From NCBI GenBank assembly GCA_937919825.1, contig CALFPA010000132.1:1-64000 (forward strand): a stretch of 64,000 nt of DNA, given 5' to 3'. Source of the DNA: an uncultured Spartobacteria bacterium (lineage in GTDB: Bacteria; Verrucomicrobiota; Verrucomicrobiia; Chthoniobacterales; Terrimicrobiaceae). Positions within the stretch are counted from its first letter, which is position 1. Each line of letters begins with the position of its first letter. A model generated the notes under the pieces. That model saw only the letters and a program-made list of their open reading frames with translations, was not told the origin of the DNA and searched no databases. Positions 1 through 8,039 of the stretch are shown here, piece after piece. A program made the position numbers and the translations under genes.

Positions 1-425
1 GGTTGTTTCGCCGAAACGACCCAAATGAGGGGCAAAGCCGCCCACGCGCTTTGCCTAGGTTTCTCGCTGGACATCGAATGACTGACAACCGCAGGCGAGC
101 CGCCCGCGCCTGAAATTTGGGCCGACACGGAGGTCAGCCCTCCAAGCATTCGCGTTCCAAGTTTCAGGTTTCAAGTTTCCGGTTTCAGGTCTCTCCGCCC
201 TTCCGCTTCCCCTCCGCGCCACGGCGTCCCTGCGGGAGATTTCTCCGTGTGCCCCGTGACTTCGTGAGAGAATGTTTTTTCCGCAACGGCGCATGCGCGC
301 CTGAAACTTGGGGCATCTCGGCGATCTGCCCCTACCTTGGGGGAACGAAGGAGGAGTCGAATGCGCAGCAGCGCTATCAAGGAGCGTGGGCATCCCGCCC
401 ACATTGTTTTTGCCCGCGCCACCTT
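1..425. repeat. Mosaic of dispersed intergenic repeat modules
   Basis: No convincing gene is present here. The stretch is built from GC-rich modules that recur elsewhere in the window. A GTTTCG/CGAAAC hairpin at about 2-22 recurs at about 49457-49478. A block at about 95-190 ending in tandem TTTCAGG/TTTCAAG units recurs at about 49575-49672. A block at 295-375 recurs at about 49364-49440. The short reading frames across it are on both strands and follow the repeats, so they are not called. The function is unknown; the family resembles the abundant REP-like repeats of verrucomicrobial genomes. Confidence 0.7.
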
Positions 426-486
426 TTTTGGATTTTGGAACAAAGAGACTGGGATGCTCCTGTGAATCCCGTTGGACAGGCGCTGA

Positions 487-526
487 TGACAAAAAACGAT
501 CAATTTTTGTCATAATTCGAGAAGAC
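487..526 (+). promoter_or_regulatory. Candidate operator/promoter element, copy 1 (palindrome)
   Basis: The element contains perfect 9-bp inverted arms, TGACAAAAA (487-495) and TTTTTGTCA (504-512), separated by 8 bp. It continues into a conserved tail ending GAGAAGAC. A second 40-bp copy with the same length and 33 of 40 identical bases is at 58871-58910, before another operon. It lies 104 bp upstream of the sulfatase ATG at 616. Binding by a repressor or activator is inferred; the protein is not identified. Confidence 0.5.
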
Positions 527-615
527 AGCAAGGTGGCTGTTTGTTTAGATTTAAATCGATTGCGCTTGTCCCGCTTCCAACCGCCACCTCTCTTCCAGCA
601 GCCGTTTTTAATTTT

Positions 616-2163
616 ATGAATAGAACCTCCACGCTTATCACTGCGGTCTGTGCCGCGTTTTCATTGATCCATCCGGCCAATGCCGCCGAGCCCACCGCGC
701 CGGCCAAGCCGAACATCCTCTTCATCATCACCGACGACCAGGGCTACGGCGACTGGAGCGTTAATGGTCATCCGCTGCTGAAGACGCCGAATGCCGACAA
801 ACTCGCTGCCGAGAGCGTGCGCCTTGAGAATTTCTATGTGAGCGCCTCGTGCTCTCCGACACGCGCGGCGCTGCTCACCGGCATGCATGAATTCCGCAGC
901 GGGGTCACGCACACGCAGCATCCCCGCGTGAGCCTCCCCCATGACACCACCACCCTGCCGGAACTGCTCATCACGGCGGGATACCGCACGGGCTTCGTCG
1001 GCAAGTGGCATCTTGGCCAACCCCCGTCGGGGCATGGCTTCGAGTGGTGCTCTTCCAACTTGGGCGGCCCCTTCGAGCACTTCGACCCGAACATGGTCCG
1101 CAATGGAAAGAAAACCAAAGAGATCGGATACCGCGAGGATATCTATTTCAACGACGCGATGAATTTCATCACGGAAACCAAGGACAAGCCATGGTTCATG
1201 TATCTCTCCACCTACTCGCCGCACGATCCGCTCAAAGCGCCCGAGGAGTTCGTGGCTCCTTTCCGTGGGAAGGTCACCGAGGAACAAGCCCAGTATCTCG
1301 GCATGGTCGCCAACCTTGATTACAATATCGGCCGCATCATGGCGTTTCTGAAAGAGAAGAACCTCGATGAAAATACTATCGTCGTGCTCATCTCCGACAA
1401 CGGCCAGACCTATGGCCTGGATGTCTACAATGCCAACATGCGCGGCTGCAAAGCGACGGTCTGGGAAGGCGGCCTGCGCAGCTTCTCCTACTGGCGCTGG
1501 ACCGGTCACTGGCCGCCCCATCAGGTGGATAATCTCAGCGCGCACATCGATGTCCTCCCGACCCTCTGCGCGGCGGCAGGCGCCAAGATCCCCGAGGCTC
1601 TCCAACCGGAGATCGAAGGATTCAACCTCCTGCCCGTTCTCGAATCCAAAGACCCCATCGCCTGGCATGACGACCGCTTCCTTTACCACCATGTGGCCCG
1701 CTGGCCGGGAGGCATGGCCGCCGATCATAAATACGCCATGGCCGGAGCGCGGCAGGGGAACTACCTCCTCTTGCGCAGTCGGCCCTGCGACAATCCGGGC
1801 TGCGAGGAGGCGAATGGCCAGCAATGCGACACCCTGCGGAGCGTCGAGGCAGGAAGCAAACGGGCTGGTTACACGGCGGAAAATGCCCAATTTCACTGGG
1901 GCGTGACTCCTCCCGGACGCTGGGCTCTCTTCGAGGTGAAAAAAGACCCCGGCTGCATGAACGATCTCGCGGCCGCCGAACCCGAACGCGTGAAGGCGAT
2001 GGGCGCGGCCTATGACAAATGGTGGGATGCCACCTACCCTGTGATGGTCAAGCGCGGCGGAGATGCCGAGATCGTCTGGAGCAAGGTCCAAACCGATTTG
2101 ATAAACAAGAAAAAGGCCGCCAAAGCCGCCAAAGCAGAACAAGAGAAAAAAGCCGACCAGTAA
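616..2163 (+). CDS. Secreted type I sulfatase (arylsulfatase A-like, S1)
   Basis: Predicted exported sulfate-ester hydrolase of the alkaline-phosphatase-like fold. ATG at 616 is preferred over an upstream in-frame TTG at 541 because it opens a clean signal peptide (MNRTSTLITAVCAAFSLIHP, cleavage near NAA). The metal-binding start PNILFIITDDQGYGDW follows. The formylglycine site is C79-S-P-T-R, then AALLTG; GKWHLG and a SDNGQT metal motif are also present. The C-terminus is Lys/Ala rich. It is a close paralogue of the partial sulfatase at 62753. It is followed 24 bp later by another sulfatase, so probably co-transcribed. The substrate position on the glycan is not deducible. Confidence 0.9.
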   Translation: MNRTSTLITAVCAAFSLIHPANAAEPTAPAKPNILFIITDDQGYGDWSVNGHPLLKTPNADKLAAESVRLENFYVSASCSPTRAALLTGMHEFRSGVTHTQHPRVSLPHDTTTLPELLITAGYRTGFVGKWHLGQPPSGHGFEWCSSNLGGPFEHFDPNMVRNGKKTKEIGYREDIYFNDAMNFITETKDKPWFMYLSTYSPHDPLKAPEEFVAPFRGKVTEEQAQYLGMVANLDYNIGRIMAFLKEKNLDENTIVVLISDNGQTYGLDVYNANMRGCKATVWEGGLRSFSYWRWTGHWPPHQVDNLSAHIDVLPTLCAAAGAKIPEALQPEIEGFNLLPVLESKDPIAWHDDRFLYHHVARWPGGMAADHKYAMAGARQGNYLLLRSRPCDNPGCEEANGQQCDTLRSVEAGSKRAGYTAENAQFHWGVTPPGRWALFEVKKDPGCMNDLAAAEPERVKAMGAAYDKWWDATYPVMVKRGGDAEIVWSKVQTDLINKKKAAKAAKAEQEKKADQ

Positions 2164-2187
2164 TCCGAACTACCCCACAATCAAACC

Positions 2188-4056
2188 ATGATCAAACGCA
2201 CCCTCCTCGGCTTAAGCATCGCTCTGGCCATGCCCGCTCAGGCCGCCCCCGCTCCAAACATCGTGCTCATGCTTGCCGATGACCTCGGTTGGCAGGATGT
2301 GAAGTCCTACGACATCGACGCGCCGAGCCCGATGGATACCCCAAATATTGATGCATTGGCCAAGCGGGGGATTTTGTTCCGGCAAGGCTACTCTCCCGCG
2401 CCTACTTGCGCCCCCACGCGTTGCGCGATTATGAGTGGGAACCATCCAGCTCGCGCTCGCAAGACCCATGTGCTCGGCGGCGCGCCGCCCCATCCGTATT
2501 CCAAATCCAAATGGCGGATGATGGAGCCTTGGTATAGCGGTCGCATGCCAGAGGATGAAGTGACGTTGGCCAAAATTCTAAGGGAGAACGGGTATGCTAC
2601 CGGTCATTGCGGCAAGTGGCACATGGCGATCGATCATACCGCCTTTCCTCAGCCAGAGGACCAAGGGTTCGAGTGGACGCGCTCGAATCTCGGTGTGAGC
2701 AAGAAAATGACGCCCCACAGGCTCACCGGCTTTGCAACGAAAGGAGCCAAGGATCCATTTCACCTCGATGAAAAGGGGTTTGCTCGCGATCAGAACACAG
2801 AGGATGCGATCGAATTCATCGCTCTCCACAAGGACAGGCCTTTCTTCCTCTATCTGGCCACTTGGCTCGTGCATACACCGATTCACACCCGCAGTCGTGA
2901 ACTCCTCGACAAGTATGTAAAAAAATTGGGCGTCGACCTTCCCAAAAACCCGGGCGAATGGGCGGGGGAAGGGCAAACAAACCCCTTCTATTGCGCGATG
3001 GTGGAGGAATTTGATCACTACTTGGGGCAGTTGATCGAATATCTCGAAGCGACCGATGATCCCCGCAATCCAGGGCACAAGCTCATCGATAACACCTATA
3101 TCATTCTCACCTCGGATAATGGCGGGATGGAGCAGGTGCCCGGAGAAATTATCACCGATAATTACCCCTTGGATCGTGGCAAAATCTCGCTCATGGAGGG
3201 TGGCACGCGAGTTCCATTCATCGTCACTGGTCCAGGCGTGAAGGCGGGCGTTGATTCCGATGTCATGGTCAATGGATTGGACTTCTACCCCACAATTCTC
3301 TCACTGACAGGAGTAGAAAAACCCAAAGACAAGCACCTGGATGGAGCTGATCTGGAACCCTTGCTCCACGGTGATGCGACCGATCCCACGCTGGTCAAGG
3401 AATCGGACGGTCGCGCCCGTGACACGATGGTCTGGCATTTTCCAAATAGTGTGGCCCTCGAAAGCACGATCCGAATCGGAGACTACAAGCTCGTGCGCAA
3501 CTACGATCACGTGAACAATTCCCGCACGCCGGAGTTTGAGCTCTACCGCCTCTACCGTTCAGAAGGAGGCAAGCAGGTCCGTGAGGACATCGAGGAATCC
3601 AAAAATCTTGCCGCTGAAATGCCGGACAAGGTGCGTGAGATGAACAATCGCCTCACTGAAATCTTCACGGAGATGAAGGCCAACTACCCCTCATACAACC
3701 CCAAATTCCAAGGCAAACTCCCCCATAAGGAAACGGTTCCAGTGGTCATTGGGCATCAAATCAAGGGGGGCGACGTGGTGTTCACATTCAAGGAGCGGGG
3801 AGCCAAAGTTGTTCACGCCGACCTCATATACACACGCAACGGAAACCAGAAGGCCGAGGAATGGTTTTGTGTGCCAGCGGAGATTTTGGATGGTGGAAAA
3901 GTGTCGGCCACTCTGCCGGAGGGAGCCACCCACTGCTTCATCAACCTCATCGACGAACACAATTTTCTCGTTAGCCATCCAGACCCTCTAGGGAATGCCG
4001 ATGCAGCCCCCCCCAAAGCGAACTTTGCGGAAAATGCTATCACCGTGGTAAAATAA
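2188..4056 (+). CDS. Secreted type I sulfatase, tandem copy 1
   Basis: A 622-aa sulfatase with signal peptide MIKRTLLGLSIALAMPAQAA and N-terminal metal motif NIVLMLADDLGW. The formylglycine motif is C74-A-P-T-R, differing from CTPSR in the two following paralogues. GKWHMA and TSDNGG motifs are present. The C-terminal 100 residues form an extra domain (ITGH/VIGH..GGDVVFTFKERGAKVVHADLIYT) shared by all three tandem copies and probably a beta-sandwich. An 80-bp stretch (2269-2348) is identical to 4188-4267 of the next gene, indicating recent duplication or gene conversion. It lies 24 bp after the preceding sulfatase. Confidence 0.9.
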   Translation: MIKRTLLGLSIALAMPAQAAPAPNIVLMLADDLGWQDVKSYDIDAPSPMDTPNIDALAKRGILFRQGYSPAPTCAPTRCAIMSGNHPARARKTHVLGGAPPHPYSKSKWRMMEPWYSGRMPEDEVTLAKILRENGYATGHCGKWHMAIDHTAFPQPEDQGFEWTRSNLGVSKKMTPHRLTGFATKGAKDPFHLDEKGFARDQNTEDAIEFIALHKDRPFFLYLATWLVHTPIHTRSRELLDKYVKKLGVDLPKNPGEWAGEGQTNPFYCAMVEEFDHYLGQLIEYLEATDDPRNPGHKLIDNTYIILTSDNGGMEQVPGEIITDNYPLDRGKISLMEGGTRVPFIVTGPGVKAGVDSDVMVNGLDFYPTILSLTGVEKPKDKHLDGADLEPLLHGDATDPTLVKESDGRARDTMVWHFPNSVALESTIRIGDYKLVRNYDHVNNSRTPEFELYRLYRSEGGKQVREDIEESKNLAAEMPDKVREMNNRLTEIFTEMKANYPSYNPKFQGKLPHKETVPVVIGHQIKGGDVVFTFKERGAKVVHADLIYTRNGNQKAEEWFCVPAEILDGGKVSATLPEGATHCFINLIDEHNFLVSHPDPLGNADAAPPKANFAENAITVVK

Positions 4057-4103
4057 TTCTCGCGAACAGGGTGGGGGTGCTTTTCCCTCCAATGTCGACA
4101 GCC

Positions 4104-5933
4104 ATGATTAAAAGACTTCTTTTTGCCGTATCAATCCTTGGCATCGCCGCCTCCGCTTTCGCCAAACCCGCCCCGAATATCGTTTTGATGCTTGCCGATG
4201 ACCTCGGTTGGCAGGATGTGAAGTCCTACGACATCGACGCGCCGAGCCCGATGGATACCCCAAATATCGATGCCCTCGCCAAGCGCGGAATTCTCTTCCG
4301 GCACGCGTATTCGCCCGCTCCCAGTTGCACCCCGAGCCGTTGCGCGATCATGAGCGGCAACCATCCCGCCCGCGCCCAGACTACGCATGTCTCCGGAGGC
4401 AATCCCCCAGGGGCCAATGACAACCAGAGGTTGATCACGCCGTGGTTCAGCGGCCGCATGCCCGCCAACGAGCAGACGATCGCCAGAACGCTCCGCGAAA
4501 ACGGTTACGCCACCGGTCATGCCGGGAAGTGGCATATGTCACACGGCCATTTTGCTTTTCCGGGGCCGTTGGACCAAGGGTTTGATTTCACCACCCATCA
4601 AGGAAGCAATGCCCGGGGAGTGCAGAAGGGCATGAAAAACCGCCTCGAAGGATTCGCCACCGACAAACCCGGCGATCCCTACCGCCTCGATGCCGAGGGC
4701 TTCCCCACCGACTCCGTCACCGAGGGCGCGTTGAAGTTCATGGAGACCAACAAGGAGAAACCGTTCTTCCTTTACTACGCGACTTGGCTCGTCCACGCCC
4801 CCATCCAGTCGCGGAGCAAGGCGCTCCTCGACAAATACTGCCAAAAGCTCGGTGTTGACCCTGCCAACAGCAAAGAGTGGACCACCGATGAAGGGCAGAA
4901 AAACCCCTACTACTGCGCGATGGTGGAAACATATGACCACTATGTCGGCCAGCTCATCAAATTCCTGGAAACCACCGACGACCCGCGCAATCCCGGCCAC
5001 AAGCTCATCGACAACACCTACATCTTCCTCTCCTCGGATAACGGCGGGGCGGAAGGGGGGCATCATGGTGAAAATTTCACCGACAACGCCCCGCTCGACG
5101 AAGGCAAAACCTCGCCGCGCGAGGGCGGTGTGCGTGTGCCGTTCCTCGTCGCCGGCCCGGGTATTCCCGCCGGCAAGGAGAGCGATGTCATGGTCAACGG
5201 CCTCGATTTTTACCCCACCATTCTCTCGATGGCCGGAGTTAAGAAGCCCGAAGGCAAAAACCTCGACGGCGCCAATCTCCAACCGCTGCTCACCGGGGCG
5301 TTGGAGGACTCCTCGCTCGTGCTCGACCAACACGGCAAGCCGCGCACGGAGATGATCTGGCACTACCCTCACGGCAATCACCAAAGCACGATCCGCACCG
5401 GGGATTTCAAACTCATCCGCAACTACGACACCGAGAGCAAAAAGGCGCCGGCGCTCGAACTCTACCGCCTCGTTGACACCAAAGACGGCAAGTCGGGCCG
5501 CGTGGATATCGAGGAAGCAAAAAACCTCGCCGCAGAACAGCCCGAAAAAGCCGCCGAGCTCAATGCCCGACTCACCGAAATCCTCGCCGAGATGAAGGCG
5601 AGCCTGCCCTACTGGAATCCCAACTGCAAATTCCGGCTACCCAACCAAAAGAAAGTGCCCGCCATCACGGGCCATACGGTGGATGGCCAAACGGTCACGG
5701 CGACCATCAAGGAAAACGGAGCCCGTGTCGTCCGCGCGGATGGGATTTACACCACAAAAGACACCCCGGGTGAATGGTTCCGCGTGATCGGGGAGGTGGA
5801 CGCCGGCACGGCCAAGATCACCCTCCCTGCAGAGGCCACCCAAACCTTCATCAACCTCATCGATGAAAACAATTTCATGGTGAGCTATCCCCAAGCCGGA
5901 GGCGCGATTCCGCTCGGAGCGGCGGCCAAGTAA
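4104..5933 (+). CDS. Secreted type I sulfatase, tandem copy 2
   Basis: A 609-aa sulfatase. ATG at 4104 is chosen because it aligns with the MIKR start of both neighbouring copies; in-frame starts at 4071 and 4092 are possible. The signal peptide ends near ASAFA. Motifs are NIVLMLADDLGW, formylglycine C75-T-P-S-R, GKWHMS and SSDNGG. The same C-terminal beta-rich extension as its neighbours is present (ITGHTVDGQTVTATIKENGA). It ends with GGAIPLGAAAK, a short low-complexity tail that is expanded in copy 3. It shares 122 identical bases (5082-5203) with copy 3. It is part of the same sulfatase run. Confidence 0.9.
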   Translation: MIKRLLFAVSILGIAASAFAKPAPNIVLMLADDLGWQDVKSYDIDAPSPMDTPNIDALAKRGILFRHAYSPAPSCTPSRCAIMSGNHPARAQTTHVSGGNPPGANDNQRLITPWFSGRMPANEQTIARTLRENGYATGHAGKWHMSHGHFAFPGPLDQGFDFTTHQGSNARGVQKGMKNRLEGFATDKPGDPYRLDAEGFPTDSVTEGALKFMETNKEKPFFLYYATWLVHAPIQSRSKALLDKYCQKLGVDPANSKEWTTDEGQKNPYYCAMVETYDHYVGQLIKFLETTDDPRNPGHKLIDNTYIFLSSDNGGAEGGHHGENFTDNAPLDEGKTSPREGGVRVPFLVAGPGIPAGKESDVMVNGLDFYPTILSMAGVKKPEGKNLDGANLQPLLTGALEDSSLVLDQHGKPRTEMIWHYPHGNHQSTIRTGDFKLIRNYDTESKKAPALELYRLVDTKDGKSGRVDIEEAKNLAAEQPEKAAELNARLTEILAEMKASLPYWNPNCKFRLPNQKKVPAITGHTVDGQTVTATIKENGARVVRADGIYTTKDTPGEWFRVIGEVDAGTAKITLPAEATQTFINLIDENNFMVSYPQAGGAIPLGAAAK

Positions 5934-5988
5934 GCCTCGTAGCGCAGGCCCCCGAACCCATCTCAATGACATTTAAAACCCAATCTCT

Positions 5989-7893
5989 ATGATCAAACGC
6001 ACACTCACCCTGCTCGGCCTGAGCCTTGCCCTAGCCATTCCCGCCCACGCCGCACCTCCTCCGAACATCGTTCTGATGCTCATCGACGACCTCGGTTGGC
6101 AGGATGTGAAATGCTACGACATCGACGCGCCGAGTCCGGCGGATACTCCGAATATGGACGCTCTCGCCAAGCGCGGCATTCTCTTCCGCCATGCGTATTC
6201 GCCTGCGCCGAGCTGCACGCCGAGCCGATGTGCGATCATGAGCGGCAACCATCCTGTCCGCGCCCAGACCACTTGTGTCGCGGGTGGCAAGCCGCCGGAG
6301 GCCCAGCCCAACAAAAAAATGATCACGCCGTGGTTCAGAGGCGGCATGCCTGCCAACGAACAGACAATGGCCAGAACGCTCCGCGAAAATGGCTACAAAA
6401 CCGGACACGCCGGAAAGTGGCATATGGGTGCTGGTCCGTTGGACCAAGGGTTTGACTTCACCACCTACGAAGATGCCCCCAACCGTCGCGGAGTCACGAA
6501 GGGCCGTAAGAATCGCCTCCAAGACTTCGCCACCGACCAGCCCGGCGATCCCTACCAACTGGATGCCGAGGGCTTCCCCACCGACTCCGTCACCGTAGGC
6601 GCGTTGAAGTTCATGGAGACGAACAAGGACAACCCTTTCTTCCTCTACTACGCGACTTGGCTCGTTCACACACCCATCCATTGCCGCAGCAAGGCGCTCG
6701 TCGACAAATACGCCCAAAGGCTCGGCGTCAATCCGGCCAATCCCAAACAGTGGCCTGTCGGTAAAGGTCAGAAAAATCCCTTCTACTGCGCCATGGTGGA
6801 GATGCTCGACCACTATGTTGGTCAGCTTGTTACATTCCTGGAAACCACCGACGACCCGCGCAATCCAGGCCACAAGCTCATCGACAACACCTACATCTTC
6901 TTTACTTCCGACAACGGCGGCGTGGAAAGAAGCAAGGGCGAAGGCATCAGTGACAACGCCCCGCTCGACGAAGGCAAAACCTCGCCGCGCGAGGGCGGTG
7001 TGCGTGTGCCGTTCCTCGTCGCCGGCCCGGGTATTCCCGCCGGCAAGGAGAGCGATGTCATGGTCAACGGCCTGGATTTTTATCCCACCATTCTTTCGAT
7101 GGCCGGGGTCAAGAAACCCGAAGGGAAAAACCTCGACGGTGCGGATCTCCTGCCGTTGCTGACTGGGGCGGTGGAGGATTCCTCGCTTGTTCTCGATCAA
7201 CACGGCAAGCCACGCACGGAAATGGTTTGGCACTATCCTCATTTTGGCAGGAACCAAAGCACGATCCGCGCGGGGGATTTCAAACTCATCCGCAACTACG
7301 AAACCGATAGCGGAAAACCGCCGGAACTCGAACTCTACCGCCTCGTGGACACCAAAGACGGCAAGTCGGCACGCGTGGATATTGAAGAGGCGAAAAACCT
7401 CGCTGCGGAACAGCCCGAGAAGGCGGCCGAACTGAATGCCCGCCTCACCGAAATCCTCACCGAGATGAAGGCCAGCCTGCCTTACTGGAATCCCAACTGC
7501 ATACTCCCGCTCACCAACAAGGAGAAAGCGCCCACCGTCACAGGGCATTCGGTGGATGGCCAAACGGTCACCGCGACCTTCCAGGAAAACGGCGCCCGCG
7601 TCGTCCGCGCGGATGCGATTTACACCACAAAAAACAGCGGAGGAGAGTGGTTCCGCATGATCGGCGAGGTGGATAACGGCACGGCCAAGCTCGCCCTGCC
7701 GCCAGAGGCCACCCAAGCCTTCATCAATCTCATCGATGAAAACAATTTCATGGTGAGCTATCCCCAATCAGCCGCTGCCGAGTCGAAAGGTAGCGGAGGT
7801 AAAGCCAAGGGTGGTGGCGACGGTGAAGACGAGGGCGGCGCAGCGCTCGGCGGCGCGATTCCTCTCGGCGGGGCGGCCAAAAAATCCTCTTAG
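5989..7893 (+). CDS. Secreted type I sulfatase, tandem copy 3 with low-complexity tail
   Basis: A 634-aa sulfatase with signal peptide MIKRTLTLLGLSLALAIPAHA. Motifs are NIVLMLIDDLGW (Ala replaced by Ile relative to its paralogues), formylglycine C76-T-P-S-R, GKWHMG and TSDNGG. It is nearest to the copy at 4104. After the shared C-terminal domain the protein carries about 25 extra Gly/Lys/Glu/Asp-rich residues (SKGSGGKAKGGGDGEDEGG) inserted before the common GGAIPLG tail, probably a flexible linker or a slippage expansion. The gene is 55 bp downstream of copy 2. Confidence 0.9.
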   Translation: MIKRTLTLLGLSLALAIPAHAAPPPNIVLMLIDDLGWQDVKCYDIDAPSPADTPNMDALAKRGILFRHAYSPAPSCTPSRCAIMSGNHPVRAQTTCVAGGKPPEAQPNKKMITPWFRGGMPANEQTMARTLRENGYKTGHAGKWHMGAGPLDQGFDFTTYEDAPNRRGVTKGRKNRLQDFATDQPGDPYQLDAEGFPTDSVTVGALKFMETNKDNPFFLYYATWLVHTPIHCRSKALVDKYAQRLGVNPANPKQWPVGKGQKNPFYCAMVEMLDHYVGQLVTFLETTDDPRNPGHKLIDNTYIFFTSDNGGVERSKGEGISDNAPLDEGKTSPREGGVRVPFLVAGPGIPAGKESDVMVNGLDFYPTILSMAGVKKPEGKNLDGADLLPLLTGAVEDSSLVLDQHGKPRTEMVWHYPHFGRNQSTIRAGDFKLIRNYETDSGKPPELELYRLVDTKDGKSARVDIEEAKNLAAEQPEKAAELNARLTEILTEMKASLPYWNPNCILPLTNKEKAPTVTGHSVDGQTVTATFQENGARVVRADAIYTTKNSGGEWFRMIGEVDNGTAKLALPPEATQAFINLIDENNFMVSYPQSAAAESKGSGGKAKGGGDGEDEGGAALGGAIPLGGAAKKSS

Positions 7894-7959
7894 CGCTGGC
7901 GCCTCAGCCCGTCTCTTTCCACCAATGTCCATATGATTTTTTGACAGCATTCAAGTAGG

Positions 7960-8013
7960 TCAGGCGTCTCGCCTGACATCGAAAGACCATCGCCCGCAGG
8001 CGGGACGCCTGCG
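7960..8013. repeat. Paired GC-rich hairpins between genes
   Basis: Two perfect small palindromes are present: TCAGGCG-TCT-CGCCTGA (7960-7976) and CGCAGGCG-GGA-CGCCTGCG (7995-8013). The intervening GACATCGAAAGAC resembles GACATCGAATGAC at about 70-83. This is a member of the dispersed hairpin repeats; it may act as an mRNA 3' boundary or terminator-like structure, although no T-run follows. Confidence 0.55.
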
Positions 8014-8039
8014 CTACATTCCAAATTCTTAATCGTTCC

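Noticed and set aside
117-515. Small frames on both strands in the first 540 bases
   Set aside because: They coincide with repeat modules that also occur at 49.4 kb with different frames, so they are not genes.
661-2142. Long minus-strand open frame (493 codons) opposite the first sulfatase
   Set aside because: It is antisense to a gene with intact sulfatase motifs; such frames arise from the GC-rich codon pattern and have no recognisable domains.
6031-7767. Minus-strand open frame of 578 codons
   Set aside because: Antisense to the third tandem sulfatase; same explanation, no signal peptide or motif.
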